Below are positions 22,128-30,424 of a DNA stretch of 37,406 bases, piece by piece; position 1 is the stretch's first letter, and each line of letters starts with the position of its first letter. Below the pieces are notes generated by a model that saw only the letters and a program-made list of their open reading frames with translations, made no database searches and was not told where the DNA came from. The translations under genes were made by a program, and so were the position numbers. Source of the DNA: Oscillospiraceae bacterium (GTDB lineage: Bacteria; Bacillota; Clostridia; Oscillospirales; Oscillospiraceae); contig JAFZQE010000050.1 in assembly GCA_017552325.1 (NCBI GenBank), positions 1 through 37,406 on the forward strand, in the 5' to 3' direction.

Positions 22128-23501
22128 ATGAAAAAACGCAGACAATTGATCGCCGTATACCTCTGCCTGCTGGCGGCCTTCTGCCTCGGTCTCGGGGAGC
22201 TGCTTCTGGCGGACAGGGACGAGCGGCCATCCTATACCGAAAACCGCATGCTGCAGGGCTTTCCCGCGCTCAGCGCCGCCTCGCTGCGCGACGGCAGCTT
22301 CATGGACGGCTTTGAGGCCTGGCTTTCCGACGCCTTTTTCTTCCGCGAGGAGGCCGCCGCCTTCTCCGAGGGGACGAAGGGCCTGTTTTCAGTGACGGAT
22401 CCGGAGGCCTTTGATCCGGGCCTCGACCAGGACCGGCTGTTTGAGGCCGACGAAACGCAGCAGCAGGATCTGCAGGAGGCGCTGCAGCAGGAGCTGAACA
22501 CGCCCGAGCCTGTCTCCGCAGGGGCGGAAGCTGCGGCGACCGGCGATACCCTCGGCGCGCCGCAGGGGCACGCGGCCGGAAAGGCCGAGTTCTGGCTGGA
22601 GCGTTTGGACGGAACGCGCTCGGTCTACGCCGAGGTCTCCGCCGAGAATCTGGACAACCTGGCCCGCATCCTCGGCGAATACCGCGCGGAGCTGCCTGAG
22701 GACGGGACGCTGCATCTGATCTGCCCCCCGGTCTCCTCGATCGCCAACCAGGTCATCCGCGACGGCAATTTCAGCGCCTGGGGCAGCAGCCTGTCGGAGC
22801 TCCTGCAGCCCATCGTCGGCGAGGGCATTGTGATCCACGACAGCTTTCCGGCCGCGCAGCCCTACATCGGCAGCGAGCGGCTGTATCCGACCGTCGACCA
22901 CCACTGGCATCCCTTCCTCGCCTGCGAGACGGTAAAGCTCATGCTGGAGGGACAGGGGCTCGAGGCCGGAGATTTCTACGACTACCTCTATACCCTGGCC
23001 AATTCGCCCTACACGGGGGCCTATACGGAGCAGGAGCTGCGCGCGCTGGACATCAACGCGGAGCTCGTGGAGGTCATGGTACCGCGCGCGCCGGCCGAGA
23101 GCTACATCCTCACGCATCTGACCGAGCGCAGCGACAGCGTCCTCATCGACCCGGACGCGCAGGGCTACCGGCAGTATCTGAGCGGCACGCGCGCCCCCTG
23201 GCGGCTGTTCATCGGCGGCTACCACACCGGGCGGCAGGCCCTGGTCATCGCCGACAGCTTCGGCAACTGCCTGATCCCATATCTGCTGCCCTATTACGAC
23301 GAGGTGCTGTCGACGGACTTCCGCGACAACGGCTACGCGATCTACGAGGCCGGCGCGAACGCGCGGGACTACATCCGCGAGTACGGCGTCGACGACATCT
23401 ACATCATCCTCTGCTCGGGAACGCCGCTGGACGGCGAAGTCGTGCAGGATCGATTTGAACGCTATTTGTATCTGGACTACGAGGCGCTGATGAAGCGCTG
23501 A
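22128..23501 (+). CDS. DHHW family protein 2 (AlgJ/AlgX-like)
   Basis: 457 residues, same layout as the preceding gene: membrane anchor (IAVYLCLLAAFCLGLGELL), ERPSYTENRML entry region, variable linker rich in Gln/Glu (about 95-145), DHHW motif at residues 257-260, and VIADSFGNCLIPY as the counterpart of the GDSF-like loop. The substitution of Gly by Ala before DSF is a difference between the paralogues. It starts 24 bases after the upstream stop and is part of the same operon. Two non-identical copies beside one MBOAT may serve different acetylation sites or glycans; alternatively one is redundant. Confidence 0.9.
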   Translation: MKKRRQLIAVYLCLLAAFCLGLGELLLADRDERPSYTENRMLQGFPALSAASLRDGSFMDGFEAWLSDAFFFREEAAAFSEGTKGLFSVTDPEAFDPGLDQDRLFEADETQQQDLQEALQQELNTPEPVSAGAEAAATGDTLGAPQGHAAGKAEFWLERLDGTRSVYAEVSAENLDNLARILGEYRAELPEDGTLHLICPPVSSIANQVIRDGNFSAWGSSLSELLQPIVGEGIVIHDSFPAAQPYIGSERLYPTVDHHWHPFLACETVKLMLEGQGLEAGDFYDYLYTLANSPYTGAYTEQELRALDINAELVEVMVPRAPAESYILTHLTERSDSVLIDPDAQGYRQYLSGTRAPWRLFIGGYHTGRQALVIADSFGNCLIPYLLPYYDEVLSTDFRDNGYAIYEAGANARDYIREYGVDDIYIILCSGTPLDGEVVQDRFERYLYLDYEALMKR

Positions 23502-23522
23502 GGCTCCGGACCGGAGGCATGC

Positions 23523-24968
23523 ATGGAACATCGACGGGACAACCGAAAAGCGATCATCCTGACGCTGCTGATCACGACGCTGCTCTTCTTTGCGGCGATC
23601 GGCGGCGCGCTGCTGCTGCGGCAGCAGATCCCCGTCATCCGGGAAAAGCGGCTGAACGAGGCTCTCGAGCAGGGCGACCTGGCCCGCGCGCGGGAGCTTG
23701 CCGCAGAGCTCGGCGACGAGGAAAAGGCGCGGGGCTATCTGACGGAATGCGACTACCGCGAGGCGCTGGCGCTGATGGACGAGGCTCGCTGGGAGGAAGC
23801 GGAAACGCTGCTGTCAGCCGCGGCAGGATATAAGGACGCTGCGGACAGGAAAAACGAGTGCGCCTATCAGATCGCCGCGCAGTATGCGGAGGCCGGTCAG
23901 TGGGAAGAGGCGGAAACGCGCTTCCTCGCGCTCGGCGGCTACCGCGACGCGCTCGAGCGCTATGACGAGTGCCGCTTCCGCCGCGCGCAGGCGCTGGAGG
24001 AGAGCGGCGCGGTCAGCGAGGCCGCCGCGCTCTATTCCCTTCTCGGCGACTATCCCGGAGCGCGCGAGCGTCTGTTCGCGATGGCGGCGGCCGTGACCGG
24101 GATCGAGGATCCGGAGGCGGCCGTGGCAGCGCTCCAGGGTCAGACGCCGGAGGAGCTCGCGCACATCGCCGCGCTCGGCAGACAGCGCGAGGCGCTGCCG
24201 CGCGGCGTGATCGCCGTCGGCTTTTATCACACGCTCGGTCTCTGCGCGGACGGGACCGTCCTCGCCTGCGGGGACAACAGCTTCGGCCAGTGCGAGGTCT
24301 CGGCCTTCCGCGATGTGACGCAGGTCGCCGCCGGCGCCTGGCACAGCCTGCTGCTGCACAGCGACGGCACGGTCAGCGCGGTCGGGCGCGAGAGCGAGGG
24401 CCAATGCGAGGTAGCAGAGTGGAAAAACGTAGTGCAGATCGCCGCCGGGGATTACGCGAGCTTCGGCCTCTGCGCCGACGGGACGCTGCTGTGCACCGGC
24501 TACAACGACTATTCGGTCCCCGAGAGCTGGCGCGGGCTGCGCGCCGTCACCGCGGGCTCCTATTATACGGCCGCGCTGCGGCAGGACGGAAGCGCCTGGA
24601 TCGATCCCGCGCTGAACGGGGGCGAGGCGCTGCAGGGTCTGGTCGATCTCGCGGTCAACACAGGCTTCGGCCTCGGCCTGCGGGCCGACGGCAGCGTCGT
24701 CGGCGTCGGCTTTGAGCCGGAGGGCTGGGTGGATATCCTCTCCATCTCGGCGAGCGGAACCGTGGTGCTGGGGCTTCGCGCCGACGGGCACGTGCTCTGT
24801 CACGCCTTCCGACAGCGCGATCTGCTGCCGCTGGACGGTGTGAGCGACGCGGTGGCCATCGCCGCGGGCGGGACGCACAGCGCCGTCGTGCTGCGCGACG
24901 GGAGCGTGCTTGTCTTCGGCGACACTTCCCGCGGTCAGGGCGATACGGGTTCCTGGAAGCTGTTCTGA
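23523..24968 (+). CDS. Membrane-anchored helical-repeat and RCC1-type propeller protein
   Basis: 481 residues. A short basic N-terminus and one membrane helix (about 11-32) leave the rest outside the cell. Residues about 40-200 are Ala/Glu-rich helices with a repeating pattern (ALEQGDLARARELAAE, ALMDEARWEEAETLLSAAAGY, QYAEAGQWEEAETRFLALGGY), resembling TPR-like repeats. Residues about 220-481 hold five to seven RCC1-type blades, seen as G..HT..L..DGTV...G.N..GQC and HS.VVLRDGSVLVFGD. RCC1 propellers bind proteins or ligands; in bacteria their roles are mostly unknown. The start at 23523 has GGAGG 5 bases upstream; the ATG four bases earlier is out of frame. Last gene of the MBOAT-DHHW operon, so it may scaffold that envelope acetylation machinery (inference). 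Confidence 0.88.
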   Translation: MEHRRDNRKAIILTLLITTLLFFAAIGGALLLRQQIPVIREKRLNEALEQGDLARARELAAELGDEEKARGYLTECDYREALALMDEARWEEAETLLSAAAGYKDAADRKNECAYQIAAQYAEAGQWEEAETRFLALGGYRDALERYDECRFRRAQALEESGAVSEAAALYSLLGDYPGARERLFAMAAAVTGIEDPEAAVAALQGQTPEELAHIAALGRQREALPRGVIAVGFYHTLGLCADGTVLACGDNSFGQCEVSAFRDVTQVAAGAWHSLLLHSDGTVSAVGRESEGQCEVAEWKNVVQIAAGDYASFGLCADGTLLCTGYNDYSVPESWRGLRAVTAGSYYTAALRQDGSAWIDPALNGGEALQGLVDLAVNTGFGLGLRADGSVVGVGFEPEGWVDILSISASGTVVLGLRADGHVLCHAFRQRDLLPLDGVSDAVAIAAGGTHSAVVLRDGSVLVFGDTSRGQGDTGSWKLF

Positions 24969-24988
24969 TTCAAAAACCGGATAAAGAA

Positions 24989-25017
24989 GCCGCCCGGGCA
25001 AAGCCCGGGCGGCTTTT
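24989..25017. terminator. Bidirectional terminator
   Basis: A perfect 11-bp stem GCCGCCCGGGC/GCCCGGGCGGC (24989-24999 with 25003-25013), loop AAA, followed by TTTT on the plus strand and TTCTTTAT on the minus strand. It ends both the RCC1 gene and the convergent BspA-like gene. The same stem recurs between the two BspA-like genes near 27631-27657. Confidence 0.9.
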
Positions 25018-25045
25018 CTATGCACTATAATCTAAGCGCCAAGCA

Positions 25046-27544
25046 CTAACTGACTGTGAGCGTCGCGGCGCTGGAGTACACGTAGCCCTGGTCGTTCGTC
25101 ACCTTGCAGCGGTACTGGTAGCCGCTGCGATAGCTCTTGGCCTCGACGGAGAGCGTCGCCGTCGTCGCGCCGGTGCCGGTGCACTTTTTCCACTCGCTGG
25201 TCTCGCTCGTGCGGTAGTACCACTGGTAGCTCGACGCGCCGTCGGCCTTGACGGTGAATTTGACCGTCGTGCCGGAGCTCGCGGTCTTGCTTGAGGGCTG
25301 GGTCGTGATGACGGGCTTGACCGACACCGTCAGGGTCGCGGCGCTGCTGTAGACATAGCCCGCGCTGTTCGAGACCTTGCAGCGGTACTGATAGCCGTCG
25401 CGGTAGCTCTTGGCCTCGACGGAAATGCTCGCCGTCGTCGCGTCGGAGCCGCTGCATTTCTTCCATTCGCCGGTGCTGCTCGTCCGGTAATACCACTGAT
25501 AGCCCGTCGCGTCGCTTGCCTTGACCGTGAATTTCGCGGTCTTGCCGACGTAGACCTTCGCGGACTTGGGCTGTGTCGTGACCGTGGGCTTGCTGCCCAC
25601 CGTCAGGGTCGCGGCGCTGCTGTATTTGTAGCTCAGCGGGTTGGAGACCTTGCAGCGGTACTGATAGCCGCTGCGGTAGCTCTCCGCCTTGATGGAGAGC
25701 ATCGCGGTCTTGGCGCCCGTCGCGGTGCTCTTCTTCCACTCGCCTGTGCTGCTCGTCCGATAGTACCACTGATAGCTCAGCGCGCCGCCGGTCGCCTTGA
25801 CGGTGAACTTCACCGTCGTCCCGACCGAAGCGGTCTTGCTCGCGGGCTGCGTCGAGATCGCGGGCTTCGTGAGACCGACCCATTCGATGCCGTTTGAACC
25901 GTAATTCTTCATGACGGAATCCGTCCAGCCCGCTTCGTTCTCCGGATAATAGGCGGTGAGCGGTCCGGCTTTATAGAAGCAGTAGCTTCCGAATTCCGGC
26001 GCGCTGCCCTTGAACACGACTTTCTCCAGAGCCCTGCAGTTTTCAAAGCATTCATAGCCGACTGACGTCACGCCGGCCGGGATCGTCACCGATTTGAGGG
26101 AATCCATGTCTTCGAACAGGCACTCGCCCAGAGCGCTGATCCCGGAGCCGACCGAGACGCTCGTGCATTCCTGCCAGAGCGCGCGGAAGTCGGGCGTATC
26201 TTCAAAGAAGTCCCAGGTCGCGCCGCTGCCGCTCAGCGTCAGCTTGCCGCTTTTGCTCATCGACCAGGTCACCGATTCGCCGATCCTGTCGTCGCATTCC
26301 CAGCTGACGCTGCCGCCGTAATTCAGCATCTTGTCGGCGGTCCAGTCGTCAACGGGATAGTAATAAGCCGTGAATACGCTTCCATAGAAGGCGTCGTCGG
26401 AGATCTCCGGCGCATGTCCGAGGAAGAGGATCCCTGATTCCTCACAATCGGCAAGGGCTTTGCTTCCGATCTTCGTCACACTCGCCGGGATCTTAAACGC
26501 TGCCAGACCGCAGCCGTTGAAGCAGGAGCGGCCGATCTCAGTCAGGGTATCCGGCAGGACGACCTCGGTCACCCTGTACAAACCGTAGAAAACGCCGTCG
26601 TTCAGCACGGTCACGCCGTCGCTGACAAAAGCGGAAAAGATCTTATTCTCCAGCTTTGCGAAGCTGGCTCGGGCTGGGGGACCGGACGCAGGGAGATAGG
26701 ACCATGTTTCGCCGCTTCCGTTCAGCGACAGCCGGAAGAGAGCCGTGTCCAGATCCCACTCGATGTCGTCGCCGCACCAGCCATGCCAGCCCTCCCACCA
26801 GGTCACGCTGCCAGAGTAGTCCCCGCGGACAGACTCGGTCCAGGTGCTGTCATTGGGCGGATACCAGGCGCGCATCTGCGGCGTATTGGAAAAAACGTCG
26901 CTGGCCATGCTCGGCGCACTTCCCAAAAAGCTGAATTCCGCCAGGGATCTGCAGTAGGCGAAGGCCAGCGCCCCGATGCTCGGCTTGCCGCAGATCGTCA
27001 CCCGCTTCAGATTGTTGCAGGTCTCAAAGGCCATTCCTCCGATCGCGGTGACCGATTCCGGGATGCAGACAGACGTAAGCCTGTGGCACATGACGAAAGC
27101 GCCCTGCCCGATCCTTTGGACGTCATCCGTGATCGAATAGCCGGTCTTCGGGTCCAGCGTCATGTTGATGCAGCCGTAAAACGCGTAATTTCCGATCGAC
27201 TCGATGCCGTAGCCGATCTCAAGCACTTTGATCTGAGTGCGGTTATCGTACCACGGCGCTTTGTTGCCGTTCAGGTCATAGTCAACCATGTCGCCGTAGC
27301 CGGTAAGGCTGAGAATACCGTCGCTGTTCAGCGACCAGCTGATATGGTCGCCGCAGGTGCCGTTAGCCTGTATCTCCGCACCGGGGCCGGGCGGGCTCTG
27401 CTCCGGCTCGTCGGCGGGCTCGACGATGGGGATGAGTTCTTCTTCCGTCTCCGGATCGATGATCTCGATGTCCTCGGCCGCCGCCGCCGGGATCAGCGAC
27501 AGCGCCAGCACGAGGCAGAGCAGGAAGGCAAGAAGCCGTTTCAT
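25046..27544 (-). CDS. Secreted BspA-like leucine-rich protein with three Ig-like repeats (paralogue A)
   Basis: 832 residues. Signal peptide LAFLLCLVLALSLIPAAAA, then an acidic/proline linker (EDIEIIDPETEEELIPIVEP). Residues about 60-555 contain three modules, each opening with a CGD..W.L....L.L.G.G motif and followed by BspA-type (LRR_5) repeats such as LPDTLTEIGRSCFNGC and IPAGVTSVGYECFENC, and each closing with an AYYP....W strand. Three Ig-like repeats follow from about residue 560. The first Ig repeat has Ser (WKKSTATG) where the other two have Cys, leaving its YRC cysteine unpaired. The start at 27544 follows GGAGG by 8 bases; an extension of 26 codons has no such support. No wall anchor. 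Probably a surface adhesin or binding protein, paired with the next paralogue. Confidence 0.9.
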   Translation of the reverse strand: MKRLLAFLLCLVLALSLIPAAAAEDIEIIDPETEEELIPIVEPADEPEQSPPGPGAEIQANGTCGDHISWSLNSDGILSLTGYGDMVDYDLNGNKAPWYDNRTQIKVLEIGYGIESIGNYAFYGCINMTLDPKTGYSITDDVQRIGQGAFVMCHRLTSVCIPESVTAIGGMAFETCNNLKRVTICGKPSIGALAFAYCRSLAEFSFLGSAPSMASDVFSNTPQMRAWYPPNDSTWTESVRGDYSGSVTWWEGWHGWCGDDIEWDLDTALFRLSLNGSGETWSYLPASGPPARASFAKLENKIFSAFVSDGVTVLNDGVFYGLYRVTEVVLPDTLTEIGRSCFNGCGLAAFKIPASVTKIGSKALADCEESGILFLGHAPEISDDAFYGSVFTAYYYPVDDWTADKMLNYGGSVSWECDDRIGESVTWSMSKSGKLTLSGSGATWDFFEDTPDFRALWQECTSVSVGSGISALGECLFEDMDSLKSVTIPAGVTSVGYECFENCRALEKVVFKGSAPEFGSYCFYKAGPLTAYYPENEAGWTDSVMKNYGSNGIEWVGLTKPAISTQPASKTASVGTTVKFTVKATGGALSYQWYYRTSSTGEWKKSTATGAKTAMLSIKAESYRSGYQYRCKVSNPLSYKYSSAATLTVGSKPTVTTQPKSAKVYVGKTAKFTVKASDATGYQWYYRTSSTGEWKKCSGSDATTASISVEAKSYRDGYQYRCKVSNSAGYVYSSAATLTVSVKPVITTQPSSKTASSGTTVKFTVKADGASSYQWYYRTSETSEWKKCTGTGATTATLSVEAKSYRSGYQYRCKVTNDQGYVYSSAATLTVS

Positions 27545-27627
27545 GTGCGTTTCCTCCTTGAATCGGTTTTTCGTGATGGAACAAATGCATATGGGAAAAA
27601 TCAGTATCTTCCCACGCGGCATAAGGA

Positions 27628-27660
27628 CAGAAGCCGCCCGGGCTTTGCCCGGGCGGCTTT
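27628..27660. terminator. Terminator of BspA-like paralogue B
   Basis: The same GCCGCCCGGGC/GCCCGGGCGGC stem as at 24989-25013, here with loop TTT on the plus strand. On the minus strand it follows the stop codon at 27690 by about 30 bases and is followed by TTCTGTCC, so the T-tract is poor in that direction; some readthrough into paralogue A is likely, since paralogue A has no strong promoter of its own. Confidence 0.75.
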
Positions 27661-27689
27661 TCTAAGCACTAAGATCTAAGCGCCAATCA

Positions 27690-29735
27690 CTAACTGACCG
27701 TAAGCGTCGCGGCGTTCGTGTAGACGTAGCCGTCGGCGTTGGAGACCTTGCAGCGGTACTGATAGCCGCTGCGGTAGCTCTTGGCCTCGACCTGCAGGAT
27801 CGGGCTCGTCGCGCTGTCGCCGCTGCACTTCTTCCAGGTCCCGTCGGCAGGAGTCCGGTAGTACCACTGGTAGCTCTCGGCGTTCGAGGCCTTGACCTTG
27901 AAGCTCACCGTTTCGCCCTTCGCGGCGGTCGCATCCGTCGGCTGGAGCGTGATCGACGGCTTGGCGGAGACCGTCAGGGTCGCTGCGCTCGAATACACAT
28001 AGCCCTTGGCGTTGGTGACCTTGCAGCGGTACTGATAGCCGCTGCGGTAGCTCTTCGCCTCTACGGACAGGGACGCGGTCACAGCGCTGTCGCCGCTGCA
28101 CTTGGCCCAGCTGCCGCTGCTGCTCTTGCGGTAGTACCACTGGTAGCTCAGCGAGCCGCCGCTGGCCTTGACCGTGAACTTCACGGTCTGGCCTGCCGAG
28201 GCCGTCTTGTCCGAGGGCTGGGTCGTGATCGCGGGCTTGGTCATTTCCGTCACGGTCAGCGTGGCGGCCTTGCTGTACTTGTAGCCCAGGAAGTTCGAGA
28301 CTCTGCAGCGGTACTGGTAGCCGCTGCGGTAGCTCTTCGCCTCGACGGACAGGGTCTTCGTCGTCGCGCCGGTGCCGGTGGACTTCTTCCACTCGCCGGT
28401 GCTCGAGGTGCGGTAGTACCACTGGTATTTCAGCGCGCCGCCCGAGGCCTTCACCGTAAACTTCAGCGTGTCGCCCGCCGCGCCGGACTGATCCGAGGGC
28501 TGGGTCGTGACAGAGGGCTTGGACACCGCCACCCAGGTCAGGCCGTCCGGGCCGCTGCCGACGATCTGATAATCGGTGTAGAAGCTCTGGATGAGCTCCT
28601 CGCTCCAGTTGGGATTGTCCCCAGGATAGTAGATCGTGGCGGTCACGCCCTCATAGGTACCCCAGCCGTAGCCGGTCGGATCGCCCAGACAGTAGACGTT
28701 CTTCAGCGACTTGCAGTTATAGAAAAGGTTCTCCATGACGAGCCGCGGCGCGTCGGGGAAGGTGAACTCCGTCAGCCCGGAGTTCATGAACGCGCCCATG
28801 ACGATCTTGTCCATGCCGGCGGGGATTCGGCAGGTCTTCATGTTGGTCAAACCTGCGAAGGACCAGGCGCCGATCCCTTCCTTCCCGTCCGTGATGTAGA
28901 CGTCGTCAAACTGATCCATGATCGGGATGAACATGGACTCGCCCTCTTCGGCGCTGGCCTGGACCATGCCCGTGCCGTAGATCGTCAGCGTGCGGTCCTT
29001 GATCTCCCAGTAGGCAAAATCGCCGCAGAAGTTCACCTTTTTCCAGGTCAGCGTTCCGTCGGCGGGAGCTTCCGCGTCGCCGTTGATGTGATGATTCAGA
29101 TAGTAATCCTTGATCTTCGCGCTGGTCCAGGTCGAATTGCCCTTCGGGTAGAAGACCGTGGCGGTCACGTTGTTGAAGCAGGCGAAGTTCAGATCCGGCG
29201 CGTCGCCGTGGAAGGCGATCTGCGTGAGCGGGCAGTCCTCAAAGGCCCAGCCGACGATCGTTTCCAGCGCTTCCGGGAAAGAGACCTCGACCAGACCGGA
29301 GCCCTTGAAGGCGGAGTTGCCGATGCTGGTGATCGTCGATGAGAAGTCGACCTCTTTCAGGTTGACAAAGTTCATGTAGAAAGCCCAGGAGCCGATGCCG
29401 GTCACGCCGTAGGAGAAATAGACTCTCTCCACCTTGTCGGCATAGGCCGCGTAAGAGGGCGGATCGTCCGGATAGTCCCACATCTCGCCGGTACCGAAGA
29501 TTTCCAGCGTGCCGACGTCGTTCAGCTCCCACTTGAGGTCGTCGCCGCATTTCCCTTCGGCGATGATTTTGTTGGGAACCGGCTCCGCCATCGTTTCGGC
29601 GGGCTCTGGGTCAACGATCGCGATGAGTTCCTCTTCCGGCTCGACCGAGACGATCTCAATGTCCTCGGCCGCGGCGGCCGGGATCAGCGTGAGCGCCAGC
29701 ACGAGACACAGAAGCAGAGCAAGAATGCGTTTCAT
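27690..29735 (-). CDS. Secreted BspA-like leucine-rich protein with three Ig-like repeats (paralogue B)
   Basis: 681 residues. Signal peptide LALLLCLVLALTLIPAAAA and linker (EDIEIVSVEPEEELIAIVDP) almost match paralogue A. Residues about 65-400 hold two CGD-initiated BspA-type (LRR_5) modules, for example VDFSSTITSIGNSAFKGSGL and CRIPAGMDKIVMGAFMNSGL, one module fewer than paralogue A. Three Ig-like repeats run from about residue 405 to the C-terminus; again the first has WKKSTGTG in place of the Cys-containing form. The start at 29735 has GGAGG 7 bases upstream and a good promoter. Same direction as paralogue A, 145 bases upstream of it; their 3' flanks and terminators are duplicated. Likely a surface protein. 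Confidence 0.9.
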   Translation of the reverse strand: MKRILALLLCLVLALTLIPAAAAEDIEIVSVEPEEELIAIVDPEPAETMAEPVPNKIIAEGKCGDDLKWELNDVGTLEIFGTGEMWDYPDDPPSYAAYADKVERVYFSYGVTGIGSWAFYMNFVNLKEVDFSSTITSIGNSAFKGSGLVEVSFPEALETIVGWAFEDCPLTQIAFHGDAPDLNFACFNNVTATVFYPKGNSTWTSAKIKDYYLNHHINGDAEAPADGTLTWKKVNFCGDFAYWEIKDRTLTIYGTGMVQASAEEGESMFIPIMDQFDDVYITDGKEGIGAWSFAGLTNMKTCRIPAGMDKIVMGAFMNSGLTEFTFPDAPRLVMENLFYNCKSLKNVYCLGDPTGYGWGTYEGVTATIYYPGDNPNWSEELIQSFYTDYQIVGSGPDGLTWVAVSKPSVTTQPSDQSGAAGDTLKFTVKASGGALKYQWYYRTSSTGEWKKSTGTGATTKTLSVEAKSYRSGYQYRCRVSNFLGYKYSKAATLTVTEMTKPAITTQPSDKTASAGQTVKFTVKASGGSLSYQWYYRKSSSGSWAKCSGDSAVTASLSVEAKSYRSGYQYRCKVTNAKGYVYSSAATLTVSAKPSITLQPTDATAAKGETVSFKVKASNAESYQWYYRTPADGTWKKCSGDSATSPILQVEAKSYRSGYQYRCKVSNADGYVYTNAATLTVS

Positions 29736-29793
29736 AAGGGTTCCTCCTTTTCTCCGTTCGAACACTTTACCAATTTAAACTATCCCAATATGT

Positions 29794-29822
29794 ATATTAC
29801 CTTGTTTTCCCATGTTAGTCAA
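29794..29822 (-). promoter_or_regulatory. Promoter of BspA-like paralogue B
   Basis: Minus-strand TTGACT (29817-29822) and TAATAT (29794-29799) separated by 17 bp, about 60 bases upstream of the start codon. Confidence 0.75.
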
Positions 29823-29840
29823 GACTTATCACCCGGCTTG

Positions 29841-29883
29841 CGAAAAACACGCCTCCCGAAGAAAAACCTCCGGGAGGCGTGTT
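29841..29883 (-). terminator. Terminator of the capEFG-vanZ operon
   Basis: A perfect 13-bp stem (29846-29858 with 29871-29883) and a 12-base loop, followed by TTTTT on the minus strand; the stem abuts the vanZ-like stop codon at 29884. Confidence 0.9.
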
Positions 29884-30342
29884 TCATCCTGTTTTTTTGC
29901 GGACGCGGCGCTCCGACAGCCACTTGCACAGCAGCAGGAACAGAACGCCGAGAATGACGCCGAGGCAGTCGATGCCGACGTCGTAAAACCGCGGCCCACG
30001 GCCGGGCACGAAGAACTGGTGCAGCTCGTCCGTGGCGGCGTAGACCGTGCCGATGACCCAGGACCAGAGCCAGGCGCGGCGGATGGGCCGGTGCCTGCGC
30101 AGCGCACCCAGATGCAGGCGCAGCGAAAAGCCGAGCGCGGCGAATTCGAGGATATGCGCCGTCTTACGGACGATGAAGGAGACGGTGTGCCTGATCTGCT
30201 TTTGCCGCGCGGCGGGCAGAGACTTGAAATCGGGCAGGAAGAGTTTGATCAGGCGCGTGACCCAGCCGTCGCTCGTTCCGCTCGACTGCCTGACCGGCAT
30301 GGCGGAGAAATAAAAGATCACGCCCATGATCATCAGCACCAT
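29884..30342 (-). CDS. VanZ family membrane protein
   Basis: At least 152 residues, with about four membrane helices. Recognised by FYFSAMPVRQSSGTS near the N-terminus, KTAHILEFAALG in the second helix, ATDELHQFFVPGRGPRFYDVGIDCLG in the third-fourth helix region, which are hallmark VanZ-type segments. VanZ of enterococci gives low-level teicoplanin resistance; most homologues have no known role beyond the envelope. The start is uncertain: the ATG at 30342 has no ribosome binding site and begins inside the first helix, whereas the frame stays open upstream and AAGGGAG precedes an in-frame ATC at 30396, which would give IEKKGKWWSDPRVWLSLL as a normal basic lead-in. Last gene downstream of capG. 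Confidence 0.85.
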   Translation of the reverse strand: MVLMIMGVIFYFSAMPVRQSSGTSDGWVTRLIKLFLPDFKSLPAARQKQIRHTVSFIVRKTAHILEFAALGFSLRLHLGALRRHRPIRRAWLWSWVIGTVYAATDELHQFFVPGRGPRFYDVGIDCLGVILGVLFLLLCKWLSERRVRKKTG

Positions 30343-30424
30343 CAGCAGGCTCAGCCAGACGCGGGGATCCGACCACCATTTTCCCTTTTTCTCGATGACG
30401 GCTCCCTTCTTTCCAGGCGTAAAG

